Made by a program: the position numbers and the translations under genes. Of a stretch of 64,000 nucleotides of DNA, positions 36,074-49,985 are shown in pieces. Each line of letters begins with the position of its first letter. Position 1 is the stretch's first letter. The notes under the pieces are model-generated. The model worked only from the letters and a program-made list of their open reading frames with translations. It made no database searches and was not told where the DNA came from. Source of the DNA: Carnegiea gigantea (lineage: Eukaryota; Streptophyta; Magnoliopsida; Caryophyllales; Cactaceae); NCBI GenBank assembly GCA_029747015.1, contig JAKOGI010000425.1, forward strand, positions 259,501 to 323,500. The letters are read 5' to 3'.

Positions 36074-38099
36074 TTTTTCCCCTTTAAAAGAATTTCGTCC
36101 TTAAAATTCCCAAGCAATGTTCAGTCATACCTAAGACGTGTGCACACATGACGCATCTACACAACTTTCACTAAAATCTAAAAATCTTGTTTTCTAATTA
36201 ATTAAAACCGAAAAAGACTTATGGTATCCAGTCTCCTCATCTCCAATACTCTTTAAGCATCTACTCACTCTATTTAGGCGCCGAGGGAAAACACATAATA
36301 GAGAGGCAAACAAGTTGGCGTGGAAAACCATATTAAGCTAATCTAAAAAGAAAGGTGGATTTTCAATTATCTAGACTCAATCCGCATAGTGAACAACAAC
36401 TCTATATGCATGCATCATTATGAATTGAAATCTAAAGGTAGGACATTTGGGCAGTGATACCTCAAGGTCATATACAAGTCGTCTCGTTCTAAAACATGAA
36501 TTCAGTGACGTTTAGGATCGAAACAGTTAACCTGAGGACTCCTATAACACACTAGGGTAACAAGGACATCACTTAGCACCACGTAGCATCACTTAAGCAT
36601 CATGGCATCACATAGAATCAGCAATTCAGCATTCTCAAGCCCAGGAAAAATAAGCAATATGAAACCGTCTAATACGCACATAGCAAGTAATTTACAAAAG
36701 AGAGCATATACAATTGACACTCCTATATTCAACCATCAATTACAACTAACTTTTAGGCCTTTCATTCATGGCAACTTAGACAGGACATGTCAAAGTCATA
36801 TGAAGGGGGTCAACCTACTTAGGTTCACTCAAAAACATGAAGATATTAAATCAATCTAAGGTTAAATTAATTAACCAGTAAGCTATCGAATTACACTAAC
36901 GTAGCAGAGGCATCATAATATGTCATATTAACGTTGATGAAACTTGAAGTAGCACTCGAAATCACATTGATATCACGTAGAGTCAACAGCAGAGCACTGA
37001 AGATCAAGAGTCACAAATAGCGTAAACTAGCATAACATATCGATAGGTATAAATTGATAGGAAAATGCTATGGCAAGAATATAAGTTGATGGTTTTGATG
37101 GTGAGGAGACTTTGTAGGGTCCCCACTTAGAACTAATTATCTCCTTGGTCATAGATTCATACGAGTGAAGGGTTATGCTCATAAACGGATCTTGGGGCCT
37201 GTGGGTCATGAGCCCACCGCAGTTACGCTGCGCTAGTCTGGTCAATATAGGATACAAGGACAATATGCGAATGCAAGTTCTTGTGGTCGCTGTATTATAC
37301 TTTAAATACATGTGGATGCGGTTATTCAGCTATAACATGGAATCATAGACATTACGAAATGCAAATAACGACTCAAAGGTCATGCCGTGTCATGACTTAA
37401 AAAGATTAAATCATTCGGATGATCAAGTCACATCAAGCAATGAATGCATCTTGGCATGCAAGTATTATATATATCTAGTTACACATAGAAACTTATATTC
37501 ATAGAATGGGTCGAACATCATTGTAAAGTAAATGCAAGTCTTATGATGCAATAGCAAGGCCTAACTATGGAATTAGAAAGGTCTTTTATGCGAAAGAAAA
37601 ACCTTAACCCACTATTTATGACGGATCTTAACTCTCGAAGTTCCTAGGTTGTAAAAAGGGGAATAGCTTAACTGCTTCTAGCTCTTTCTCTACCAACCTT
37701 TGAATACGTTCGCTCACTTCATTATGGGGTTCGAGGAGCCAATGATGTTTTACAGGCAAAAATAAGCTTAGAGTTAAGCCTTTTCTAATCATTTGAATTC
37801 AAGGTAAATGTATTTTAAACTTTTAATTAAAATGACTAGCATGTATATACGCAAACAATCATTGATTGAGCCAACACTTAGCTGATTCATGAGAATATAA
37901 GTCATTCAGCTTATACTCTTAGCGAATGGCTCATTGATTCAATCAATGAGCTCACTCAAGGAGCACATAGCTAGCTAAATGCACCAAAGTTCACACAAAA
38001 ACCACATTTGCACCCAAAAGCATGCATATATCACATCATCGCGAACGCATTCCTAGATAACTATATGAAATGCATATATCACCTTACTCTAATAACGTC
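36074..38099 (-). mobile_element. Family A internal domain 3, non-coding
   Basis: 2026 bp between LTR 3 and LTR 4. The PPT beside 36074 is weakened (TTTTCCCCTTT on the plus strand). The primer site at 38086-38097 is badly decayed, so this unit probably could not replicate on its own. The antisense 85-codon frame is open at 36602-36859. Confidence 0.82.
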
Positions 38100-41000
38100 T
38101 GTAACACTCACAACCCCTCGGGCTAGGAGCGTTAATGACTTCTTAAATCCTGCTTAAAGTTTCACCTAAAAATTGACCATTTCTCAGGCTAAAAGCCTTA
38201 CATTAAATCCCTACAATCAACGGAAGCACAAAGAACTCTGAAATAAGTTCAACGGCTACATGCTGGAGTCCACAACTCTACAAGCCACTCGCCCGGAGTA
38301 CACCAACACAAAAGGTTCAATAATAAAGAAGGAAATAAAGATATAACTCAACGGATCACACATCTGGAGTACTGGGGTTTACATCCCAAAATATGACTAA
38401 CATCAGCTAAAACAACAAAAGGGCTAATAAGATGGTTGGCTCACATGGCTTTCCAGAGCAACTTTTAACAATATGCGTTACATGAACTAGAATACTTTAT
38501 TTACATACATTTATAACTGTAGGGGTACATTATAATACATCATTTGACACGTAAGTCCACTTCTATATGTGCACACATGACACTTTTTCAAAGTAAGCGT
38601 AGACTCCAACTCGGCATAAGCAAATTAACTTCTACTTGTCACAATGAAAACCTGGGAAACGAGGAAATAGTAATTTGATAAGCTACCACACGCTCAGTGA
38701 CTATTTCTCGACTCCTTAAAAACCAAAACCATTTGCTGGCAATAATGATAAGTAACAAAGCACATGTCATTTGCATATTATTATCATATTGGATAATCAT
38801 AGCCACCAAAAAGGAATCATCATCATCCTTAAGCTTCACACTAGCTGCTCAAGCTTATTGCTAAGCCTTTGATAACTAAACATCCCTAACGATCAAGCAT
38901 TTAGACATATAAGTAAGTAAGCAATAAGGATAGAGTAAAAGGGCTTTGAAATACTCAATTTGAAAACGCGGTGACTCATATGTTACCCAACGAATATGCA
39001 TATTAGAAAACTTATATGCTCGATGCATTACAAGGATTTAGCCATATTTTATTTGAAATTTCATTAGAACTATACTTAGAATCTCGTACATAAAATATGC
39101 ACAGGACATGCGCAGGAAGGTTTCTTTCTTTTTCTTGAAAACACCTTACTTAGCCTCTTGAGCCTCATATTCTTTAAAAAGAAATCACTTTCACGTTGGT
39201 CCTTTGTTGACTCTTATAAGCTTTTTAAATCTCACTTAAACTAACCTCTTAATGGCCCTAGAAATCTTTCTTCTCCTGAAATACTTAAAATGGCAAAATG
39301 CCAACTACTTTTCTTATTCGTTAGGAAAATACTCTTGGCGTAACATCATCATTTATTAAAAGAAACATACATAATGATTAAATCACATAAGTGAGGAGTC
39401 TAGACTTTTAGAGGTACTTTATTGCTGCCACCCTGAGCCTGCCAAACTCGAGCGACAACATACGCCTATTCAGACAGACATCATACTTTACTGAGACATA
39501 ACTTACATACTTAGCCTTTAGGCAGGAATCAAATCACCATCCCTAAATTGTCTTAACATAGCTCACGTTATGCCAGGTGGGATACTAAGCCACCATCCCT
39601 GGATTATCGTATCGTAACTTATATTATGCCAGGCGAGACACTAAGCCACCATCCTTGGGTCTCGAACTTAAGCTTAAAGTTTCTAGAATAGCGCCTCTAC
39701 GTACACATGAGCATGAACATAATTATTCATAGACATACATACTTATACTTATTCATATACATGCTTTCTGAGTTTATAATACGAAAACAAAATTTTCTAG
39801 CAACATTGCTCCCTTTTCAAATTCTTTATACCTTAAAAACTATATTCGTATAGTTAAAAATAGGCCATCATTCACTAATAGTCATGGCTACTTTGTTTTT
39901 CAACCACGAAAACCTTCTTTTTCAAACTCACCCCCACGCACATGATAACGCTTAATGGCATAAAACGGGAGGGGTTCACACATAGCACATTCAAACACTT
40001 CACAATTCAACTTGAAAACCTCTTGAAATCATAATGAATTTGCTAACTCGTAAATTGAAATTCATTCAAAACTTAAAGTGCTTAGCTCGCTTATCATTTA
40101 AACAAGGTTTTGTACTAGACATCTTTGGTTGTCCATTTTCAGTTCGTTTAAATCCTTTCTAAACTCAAAGAAAGGGACATAATCAAACCAAAGTCTTAAA
40201 ACGTTTTCGAACTTTCTGCTACCTTGCTTCTAAATTTCCTAGACCTAACGACTGTTCAATTAGGTCATTCATTGAGTTTTACGCTTCAAACATCACAACA
40301 AACTAATGGGCAACTGGTAGTAGTTCAAAACATTCGCAACTATGAAAACAAGCCTTTATCGACCCTTTTTAAAGATGCCTAGTTCAAAAGGCAGTCATAT
40401 GGCATCACTTAGCCACATCAAGAGGGAAGGGGCTTACAAGTGGCACATTAAAACACTTCATAATTCAACCTGGCTAAATCTACCTAGTAAGCCACATATG
40501 GCCCCGCAATACACACGATTGCGGTCATTCACAACCCAGGCTTCCTCCTCAAACAACAACGACCACAAGAATCTCAAATGTCTCATTAGTTCCACCTTAA
40601 ATCATCCAACTACAAACTCAGTTCGATATCATCATAAACGAATCAATAGTTCATGAAACCATCAAACACAAATGTAATATACGTCCTAATTACTATAAAC
40701 AGAATTTAAGCATAACCATTCTGATTTAGCAACAACATTTAAACAAGAATCAGCATGCTCTACAAATACCTCAAATTGCCCAATTAGCATCCTTAGCCTC
40801 CAAAACGGCCTTTATGTTTAATAAACTGATGCAACAACAATTCTATGGCCACATTCTGCTTATTCTACAATTCTCCACACTTACAGATTAGAAAAATCAC
40901 GCATCAATTCAACATGCGAGAAGCCCGAAATCAGTATCACGATATTAATTTCCAAATTTTAGTTATCATTCCTCCAAAATTTATTACTAACTCAAATTCG

Positions 41001-42034
41001 AACATCCACTAACTAAGATCAGTGAAATTCGTTAGAAATTAACTCTAATTTGGAAGGAGAGAAACACCGACCTCTCTTCTAAGCTAGAGATTCAATTCCA
41101 AGGTTGTTGGCTCGTCTTTGAGTGCTAAAACAACCCCAATTCCTCGACTCCTGCTCACTCAAGCATGAACAGCCCCAATCCACGCCTAACTGACGTAAGA
41201 ACAGATCCTAATTCGATACAAACTCTCACTCACTGACTTGATCTTGTGGTGGGTGTTTGGGGCCACGAATTACTCCCAATTTATATAGGATTCAAAGCCA
41301 CTAGAACCAAGATTACATGGTTGAGCTTTAGCAAGTGTTTGGGCCTCGATTCACTGCTCAAATCCACCAAAAACGTGATGGGATGTTCTCTGTTTTGTGC
41401 TAATTTTTGCACCAAAAGTTTGTTAACTTGTGACGAAGGTTGAATGAGTAGATTTTACGAGCTAGGTGTGGTGGGAATTTGGCAGATTCGTAGAGCTTGA
41501 GCTACGTCGAGGTGGTCTTAGAGGAGGAAGAAGACGAAAAGGGGAGAGAGAGATGAATAGGGATCGGAGGGCTCGCGTGGTGAGGAAGAAGAGAGTGGGC
41601 AGGAGCCCTTTTTTAAAAAATGCCCCTCCCTCTTTTTTTTTTTGTTCCAAGTTATTCATTAAATATCACCGCTCGTCTAGTTTCGTATCCCAAACTCTAA
41701 ACCTAAATCGATATTAATAACCTTCATCGATTATTCGATCCCAAATACGTCAAGGTTCGATTTAATAAACAACGAAACTAATTCTAACGTTAACAATCTA
41801 ATCGTATTCGTGAATCTACTCGATTTGGTGATCGATAATAATCCTTATAAACACTTACCAAAATCATTGAAAAACCCTAAAACCAATAATAATGATAATA
41901 TTAATAGCAACAATAACTTTCTTCTTAGTAAAATTTCCACTTAGGCAAGCACATTGACATTGATCTAACTTAACGAAAATAATAAAATACAATTTGTAAT
42001 ACCACGGAACAGGCTAGAAAATGTGGGTGTTACA
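38100..42034 (-). repeat. Family A LTR 4 (complete)
   Basis: 3935 bp, TGTAACACTC to GGGTGTTACA. It has three copies of the 'ccaccatccctg' sub-repeat (39530-39660). Small deletions relative to other LTRs lie near 38155 (about 25 bases) and 40275 (about 30 bases). The antisense 65-codon frame is at 41246-41443. Confidence 0.86.
39530..39660. repeat. Sub-repeat of about 62 bp in family A LTRs, variable copy number
   Basis: A module containing atgccaggcgggatactaag and ccaccatccctg is repeated. LTRs 1, 4 and 6 show three 'ccaccatccctg' elements, and LTRs 2, 3 and 5 show two. Location given for LTR 4. Confidence 0.75.
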
Positions 42035-44064
42035 TTCTTCCCCCTTAGAAGAATTTCGCCTCTGAAATTCCCATCCTTTGTTCAGTCGTACCTAAGATGT
42101 GTACATAGATGACGCATGTACACGACTCACTAAAATCCAAAAATCTTATTTTCCAATTAATTAAAATCGAAAAAGGCTTATGGTATCTAGTCTCCTCCTT
42201 TCTAATCCTCTGCAAGCGTTTACTCACCCTATTTAAGCGCCGAGGGCAAACGCATAGAAGATGGGCAAATGAGTTGGCACGGAAAACCATATGAAGCTGA
42301 TTTAAAAGAGATTATAGATTCCATATGGTGAACAATAACTCCATGTACATACATCGTTATGATTTGAAGTCTAAAGGTAGGACATTTGGGCAGTGATACC
42401 TCGAGGTCATATACATGTTGCTTTGTTGTAAAACATGAATTCAATCACGTTTAGGATCGAAATAGTTAGCCTGGGGACTCCTATAACATACTTGGGTAAC
42501 AAGGACATCACATAGCACTGCATAGCATCACCTAAGCACCATGACATCACATGGAATAAGCAATTCGGCATTATCAAGTCTAGGAATCATAAGTAATAGG
42601 AAACCGTCTAATGCGCATATAGCAAGCAATGTACAAAAGAGGGCATATGCAACTGACTTTCCGATGTTCACATATCAATCGCAACTAACTTTTAGGCCTT
42701 TCATTCATGGAAACTTAGACAGGACACGTCAAAGTCTCATGAAGGGGGTTAGCATAATCAGGTTCACTCAAAAACATGAAGATATTAAATAAATCTAAGG
42801 TTGAATCAATTAACTAGCAACTACCACATCACACTAGCAATGCAGAGGCATCATAATACATCATATTGGCATCGATGGAACTTGAAGTAGCACTCAAAAT
42901 CACATTGATATCACGTAGAGTTAACAATAGAGCACTGAAGATTAGGAAATATGAATAGCTTGAACTAGCATAACATATCGATAGATATAACTTGAGACGA
43001 AAATGCTAGGGTGAGAATGCAAGTTGATGGTTTTGATGGTGGGGAGACTGAACTGATTATCTCCTAGGTCACAGATTCATGCGAGCGAAGGGTTATGCTC
43101 ATAGACCGATCATAGGGCCTGTGGGTCATGGGGCCTGTGGGTTATGGGCCCACCATGTTTCCGTTACGCCACTCTAGTTAATATAGAATACAAGGGTAAT
43201 ATGTGAATGCAACTTCCTATGGTCGCTGTATCTTGCTTTAAATACGTACGGATTCGGTAATTCAGCTATAACATGGAATCGCAAAATTAACGGAATGCAA
43301 ATAATGAGTCGTAGTACATGTTGTGCCATGAATTACAAAAATTAAATCATCTGGATATTCAAGTCACATCAAGCAATGAATCCATCTTAGCATACAGGTA
43401 TTTGATGCATCTAGTTACACATCAGAAATTTATGTTCAGAGAACGGCTCGAACATCATTGTAAAGCAAATGTAAGTCTTCAGATACAACAGTAAGGCCTA
43501 AGTATGGAATTAGAAAGGTCTTTTATGTTAAAAAAAAAAAAAACCCTAACTCACTATTTATGATGGATCTTAACTCTCGAAGTTTCTAGGTTTTAAAAAG
43601 GAGAATAGCTTAAATGCTTCTAGCTCTTTCTCTACCAACCTTTGAATATGTCTGCTTACTCCATTATGGGGCCAGAGGAGCAAATCGTACTTTAGGGCCA
43701 AAAATGAGCTTAGAGTTAAGACTTTTCCAATCATTTGAATTCAACCCAAATGCATTTTAAAATTTTGACTGAAATCACCAACGTGCATATATGCAAACAA
43801 TCATTGATTGAGCCAACACTTAGTTCATTTGTGAAAATACAACTCATTCGGCTTATAGTCTTAGCGAATGATTTATTCATTCAATCAATGAGCTCACTCA
43901 AGCCACACAAAGCTAGCTACGCACAACAAAGTTCACATGAAAACCACAGTTGCGCACAAAAGCAGGCATACATCACATCATCATGAATGCATTCCTAGAT
44001 AACTACATGAAATGCAAGACTCAGATCACGGCCTGTGGTCGTAGGACCCTGCTCTGGTATTATA
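42035..44064 (-). mobile_element. Family A internal domain 4, non-coding
   Basis: 2030 bp. The primer site at 44051-44062 reads GCTCTGGTATTA on the plus strand. A tandem duplication of gggcctgtgggtcatg lies at about 43117-43148. A deletion of about 24 bases near 43050 removes the sequence corresponding to the family B target in unit 2. There is a 14-base A run at 43530-43543. The antisense 83-codon frame is at 42541-42792. Confidence 0.82.
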
Positions 44065-47000
44065 TCTAACACCCCCAACCCCTAGGGCTAGAAGTATTAA
44101 CAACTTCTTAAATCTGACTTAAATTCTGGGTTGAAACAGACAAAGTTTCGCCTGAAAATTACGATTTCCTAGGCTAAAAGCCTTATATAAAATATGTGCA
44201 ATCAATGGAAGCATAAAGAACTCTAAAATAAACTCAATGGTAGCACGCCGGAGTCCACAACTCTACAGGCCACTCGCCCGGAGTACACCAAGACAAAAGG
44301 TTCAATAATAAAGACGGAAACAAAGATACAACTCAACAGATCACACTTCCGGAGTAGTGGGGTTTACATCACAAAATATAACTAACTTCAGATAAAAAGA
44401 CAACTGGCCAATAAGATGGGTGGCCCACATGGCCATGCAGTATGACTTTTAAACAATATGCATTACATGAACTAGATTACTATGCTTACATACATTTACA
44501 ACTCTAGGGATACATTATAATAGATCGTTTGACACGTAAGTCCACTTCTATATATGCATACATGACACCTTTTAAAAGCAGGGGTAGACTCCAACTCGGC
44601 ATAAGCAAATTGACTTCTACCTATCACAATGAAAACCTGGAAAAAGGGGAAACAGTAATGGGATGAGCTACCACATGCTCAGTGAGAATTTTCGGACTCG
44701 TTAAAAACTAAAATCATTTATAGGTAATAATGATAAGTAGCAGGCACATGTCATTTGCATATTACTATCATGTTAGGCAATCATAGCCCCTAAAAAGGGA
44801 TCATCATCATCCTTAAGCTTTATACTAGCCACTTAAGCTTGTTGCTAAGCCCCTGATAACCAAACTTCTCTAAAGATCAAGCATTTAGGTACACAAGCAA
44901 GTAACCAACAAGGGTAGAGTAAACGTGCTTTCGAATACTCAATTTGACAATGCGGTGAGTCATGTTTTATTCAAAGAATATGCACATTTGAAAACTTATA
45001 CGCCCGATGCATTGCATGGATATAGCCATATTTTATTAAGATTTCATTCAAACTACAATTGGAATCTTGTTCGTAAAATATGCATAGGATATGCAAAGGA
45101 AGCTTTCTTTATTTTTCTTAAGAAACCTTTACTTGGTCTCTTAAGGCTCATATTCTTTAGAAAGAAATCTCTTTCGTGTTGGTCCTTTGATGACCCTTAT
45201 AAGCTTTTCAAATCTCACTTAAACCGGCCCCTTAATGGTCGTTGAAATCTTTCTTTTCCTTAAATACTTAAAATGGCGAAATACCAACAGCTTTTCGTAT
45301 TTATTAGGAAAATACTCTTAGCATAAGATCATCATTCATTAAAAGAAACATACATAACGATTTAATCACATAAGTGAGGAGTCTAGACTCTTAGAGGTAC
45401 TTTATTACTGCCACCCCGAGCCGGCCAAACTTGAGCGGCAGCATGCGCCTAACCGGATAGACATCATACTATGCTGAGATAAAACTTACATACTTGGACT
45501 TCAAGTGGGAATCAAACCACCATCCCTGAATTGTCTTAACATAGCTTGCGTTATGCCAGGTAGGATATTAAGCCACCATCCCTGGGTCTCAGACTTAAGC
45601 TTAAAGTTCCTAGAGTAGCTCCTCCGCGTACACATAAGCATGAACATAATTATTCATACACATACATACGTATACTTATTCATATATATGCTTTATGAGT
45701 TTGCAATATGAAAAAATATTTTTTTAGCAACACTGCTCCCTTTCTAAATTCTTTATACCTTAAAAACTGCATTCTTACAGTTAAAAATAGCCCATCAGTT
45801 GCTAATAGTCATGGCTACTTTATTTTCCAACCACGAAAACCTTCATTTTCAAATGCACCTCACACACATGGTAAAGCTTAACGACATAAAAGGGGAGGGG
45901 TTCACACGTAGCACATTCAAACACTTCATAATTCAACTTGAAAACCTCTTGAAATTATAATGAATTTGCTAACTCGCAAAGTAAAACTCATTCAAAACTT
46001 AGAGTACTTAGCTCTCTTATAATTTAAATAAGGTTTCATAATAAACATCTTCAGTTGCCCATTTTCGGTTTGTTTAAATCCTTTCTAAACTCAAAGAACG
46101 TGACATAATCAAACCAAAGTCCTAAAACGTTTTCAAACTTCTACTAGCTTGCTTTTAAATTTTTTAGACATATCGACTATTCAGTTGGCTCATTTATTAA
46201 GTAGTTTGACGATTTAGGACCTTTTTTTTTTACACTTCAAACATCGTAACAAAATAATAGGCAACTGGTAAATGTTCAAAACAATCGCAATTAAGAAAAC
46301 AAGCCTTTAACGACCCTTTTTAAAGATGCCCAAGTTCAAAACTCAGTCACATAGCATCACTTGGCCACATCAAGAGGGAAGGTTTACAAGTAGCACATTC
46401 AAACACTTCATAATTCAACGTGACAGAATCTACCTAATAAGGTGCACATGGCCTCGCAATCCATTTGATTGCGGTCAATCACAACCCAGGCTCCCTCCTT
46501 ATATAACAACGACCACAAGAATCTCAAATTTCTCATTAGTTCCACCTTAAATCATCCAACTGCCAACTCGGTTAGATATTGTCATAAACGAATCAATAGT
46601 TTACGAAATCATCAAACACAAGCATAATATGCATCCTAATTACCATAAACAGAATTTAAGAATGAGACATTTAAACAGGAATCAGCATGCCGTACGAATA
46701 CCTCAAATCACCTGATTAGCATCCTTAACCTCCAAAATGGCCTTTAGGTTTAATAAACGGATGCAACAACAGTTCTATGGCAGCATTCTACTTATTCTAC
46801 AATTCTCCAAACTGACTCATTAGTAAAATCATGCATCAATAACATGCAAAAGCCCAAAATCAGTATCACGATATTATTTTCCCAACTTCTATTCTAATTC
46901 CTCCAAAACTGATTGCTAACTCAGATTCAAACATGCACTAACTAAGATCAGAGAAATTCATTGCAAATTAATACTAATTTAGGAGGAGAGGAACACCCAC

Positions 47001-47947
47001 CTCTCTTCCTAGCAATAGATTCGATTCTAAGGCTATTAGCTCGACTTTGAGTGCTAGAAAAGCCCTAATTCCTCGATTCCTGCTCACGCACAAACAACCC
47101 CATTCCACGCCAAACCCACAAAGAACGGACCCTAATTCAACCTAAACTCTCATTCACTGACTTGATCTTGTGGTAGGTGTCTGGGGTCGTGAATTACTCC
47201 TAATTTATAAAGGATTCGAAGCCACTAGAACCAAGATTGCATGGTTGAGCTTTAGCAAATGTCTGGGCTTTGATTCAGTGGTCAAACCCACCAGAAACGT
47301 GATGGGTTCTTTTATATGCGCCCAAATGTTTGCACCAAAAGTTGGTTACTTGTGGGGAAGGTTGAATGAGTGAATTTTACAAACTAGGTGGGGCAGAAAT
47401 TTGTTGTATTGTGGAGCTTGAGCTACTTGGAGGTGGTCTCAGAAGAAGAAGAAGATGAAGAGGAGAGAGAGATATGAACAGGGGCATGGTGAGGGGGAAG
47501 AAAGGGGCCATGCACTCGTTTTATAAAAATGCCCCTCCCTCTTTTTTTTTTTTTTTGGGTTCTAGGTTGTTCAATAAATAGCACCGCTAGTCTAATTTCG
47601 TATTCCGAACTCTAAACCCAAATCAATATTATGACCCTTTATAGATTATTCAATCCTAAATATGTCAACGTTCGATTTAATAAACAACAAACTAATTCTA
47701 AGGTTGACAATCTAGTTGTATTCATGAATATACTCGATCTGATAATCAATAATAATCCTTATTAACGCTTACCAAAATCATCAAAAAACCTCAAAAGTAA
47801 TAATAATGATAATATTAATAGCAACAAGAACATCCTTCTTAGTAAAATTTCCACTTAAGAAGCACATCGACATTGATCTAACTTAACTAAAATGATAAAA
47901 TATGGTTCACAATATCAAGAAACAGACTAGAAAATGTGGGTGTTACG
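44065..47947 (-). repeat. Family A LTR 5 (complete)
   Basis: 3883 bp, with both termini mutated (TCTAACACCC and GGTGTTACG). It has two copies of the 'ccaccatccctg' sub-repeat near 45515-45580. A deletion of about 18 bases lies near 46660. The antisense frame is at 47170-47373. Confidence 0.85.
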
Positions 47948-49985
47948 TTCTTCCCCCTTAAAGGAATTTCATCCCTGAAATTCCCAAGCTATATTAGATC
48001 GCACCCAAGATGTGCACACACATGACGCATCTACACAACTCTTACTATAATCTAAAAATCTTGTCTTCCAATTAATTAAAACCAAAAACGGCTTATGGTA
48101 CCCAGTCTCTTCTTCCCCAATGCTCTTCATGAATCTACTCACTCTATTTAGGCGCCGAGGGCAAACGCATAGAAGAGGGGCAAATGAGCTGGCGTAGAAA
48201 ATCATATTAAGTTGATTCAAAAAGGAACATAGATTTTCAATTATCTAGACTCAATCCACATAGTAAACAACAACTCTAAGTATATACATCGTTATGAATT
48301 GAAATTTAAAGGTAGGACATTTGGGCAGTGATACCTCAAGCTCACATACAAGTCGTCTCATTCTAAAACATGAATTCAGTGACGTTTAGGATCAAAACAG
48401 TTAACCAGGGGACTCCTATAACACATTAGGGTAACAAGGACATCACGTAGCAGCACGTAGCATCACTTAAGCACCATGACATTGCATAGAATCAGCAATT
48501 CAGCATTCTGAAGCCCAGGATTCATAAGTAACGTAAAACTATCTAATACGCATATAGCAAGTAATTTACAAAAGAGAGCATATGCAACTGACATTCGTAT
48601 GTTCACACATAAATCACATCTAACTATTAGGCCTTTCATTCATGGCAACTTAGACAAGGCATGTCAAAGTTGTATGAAGGGGGTTAACTTAATTCGATTC
48701 ACTCAAAAACATGAAGATATTAAATCAATCTAAGGTTAAATTAATCAACTAGTAAGCTACCACATCACACTAACATAGTAGAGGCATCATAATACGTTAT
48801 ATTAACATCGATGGAACTTGAAGTAGCCCTCAAAATCACATTGATATCACATAGAGTCAACACTGTAGATCAAGAATCATGAATATGAACTAGCATAACA
48901 TATCAACATGAATAACTTGAGAGGAAAATGCTAAGGCAAGAATGTAAGTTGATAGCTTTGATGGTGGGGATACTTTCCCTAAGGTCCCTACTTGGAATTG
49001 AACGTCTCCTAGGTCATAGATTCACACGAGTGAAGGGTTATGCTCATAAACAGATCTTGGGGCAATGGGTCATAGGCACACCACGCTTCTACTGCGCTAG
49101 TCTGGTCAATATAGAATATAAGGGCAATATGCGAATGCAAGATCGTACGGTCGCTGTATCGTAGTTTAAATACGTGTGGATGCGGTTATTCAGCCATAAC
49201 ATAGAATCATAGAATTCACGGAAGGCAAATAACGATTCAGAGGTCATGCTGTGCCATGAATTACAAGAGTTAAATCATTTGGATAATCAAGTCAATTCAA
49301 GCAACGAATGCATCTTGGCATGCAGGTATTAGATACATCTCATTGCACATAGAAACTTATGCTCAGAGAACGGCTCGAACATCATTGTAAAGCAGATGCA
49401 AGTCTTTAGACGCAACAGTAAGGCCTAACTATGGGATTAGGAAGGACTTTTATGTGAAAGAAAAACCTTAACTCACTATTTATGATAGATCTGAACTCTC
49501 GAAATTTGTAGGTTTTAAAAAGGAGAATAGCTTAACTGCTTCTAGCTCTTTCTCTCTTAACCTTTGAATACATCTGCTCATGCCATTATGGGTCTTAAGG
49601 AGCAAATCGTACTTTAGGGTAAAAATGAGATTAGAGTTAAGACATTTCCAATCATTTGAATTCAACCTAAATGTATTTTAAACTTTCAATTAAAATCACC
49701 AACGTGCATATATGCAAACAATCATGGATTGAGCCAACACTTAGTTCATTCATGAGAATATAAGTCATTTGACTAATACCCTTAGCGAATGATTCATTCA
49801 TTCAATCAATGAGCACAATCAACCGGCATATAGCTAGCTAAATGGACCAAAGTTCATATGAAAACCACATTTGCACACAAAAGCAGGCATATATCACATC
49901 ATCATGAATGCATTCCTAAATAACTGTATGAAATGCAAGACTCAATTTGCGGCCTATGGTCATAGGACCTTGCGCTGATACCATC
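47948..49985 (-). mobile_element. Family A internal domain 5, non-coding
   Basis: 2038 bp from the PPT (TTCTTCCCCCTT on the plus strand) to a primer site at 49972-49983 (GCGCTGATACCA, one mismatch). The antisense 85-codon frame seen in units 2-4 is closed here by an early TGA. Confidence 0.82.
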
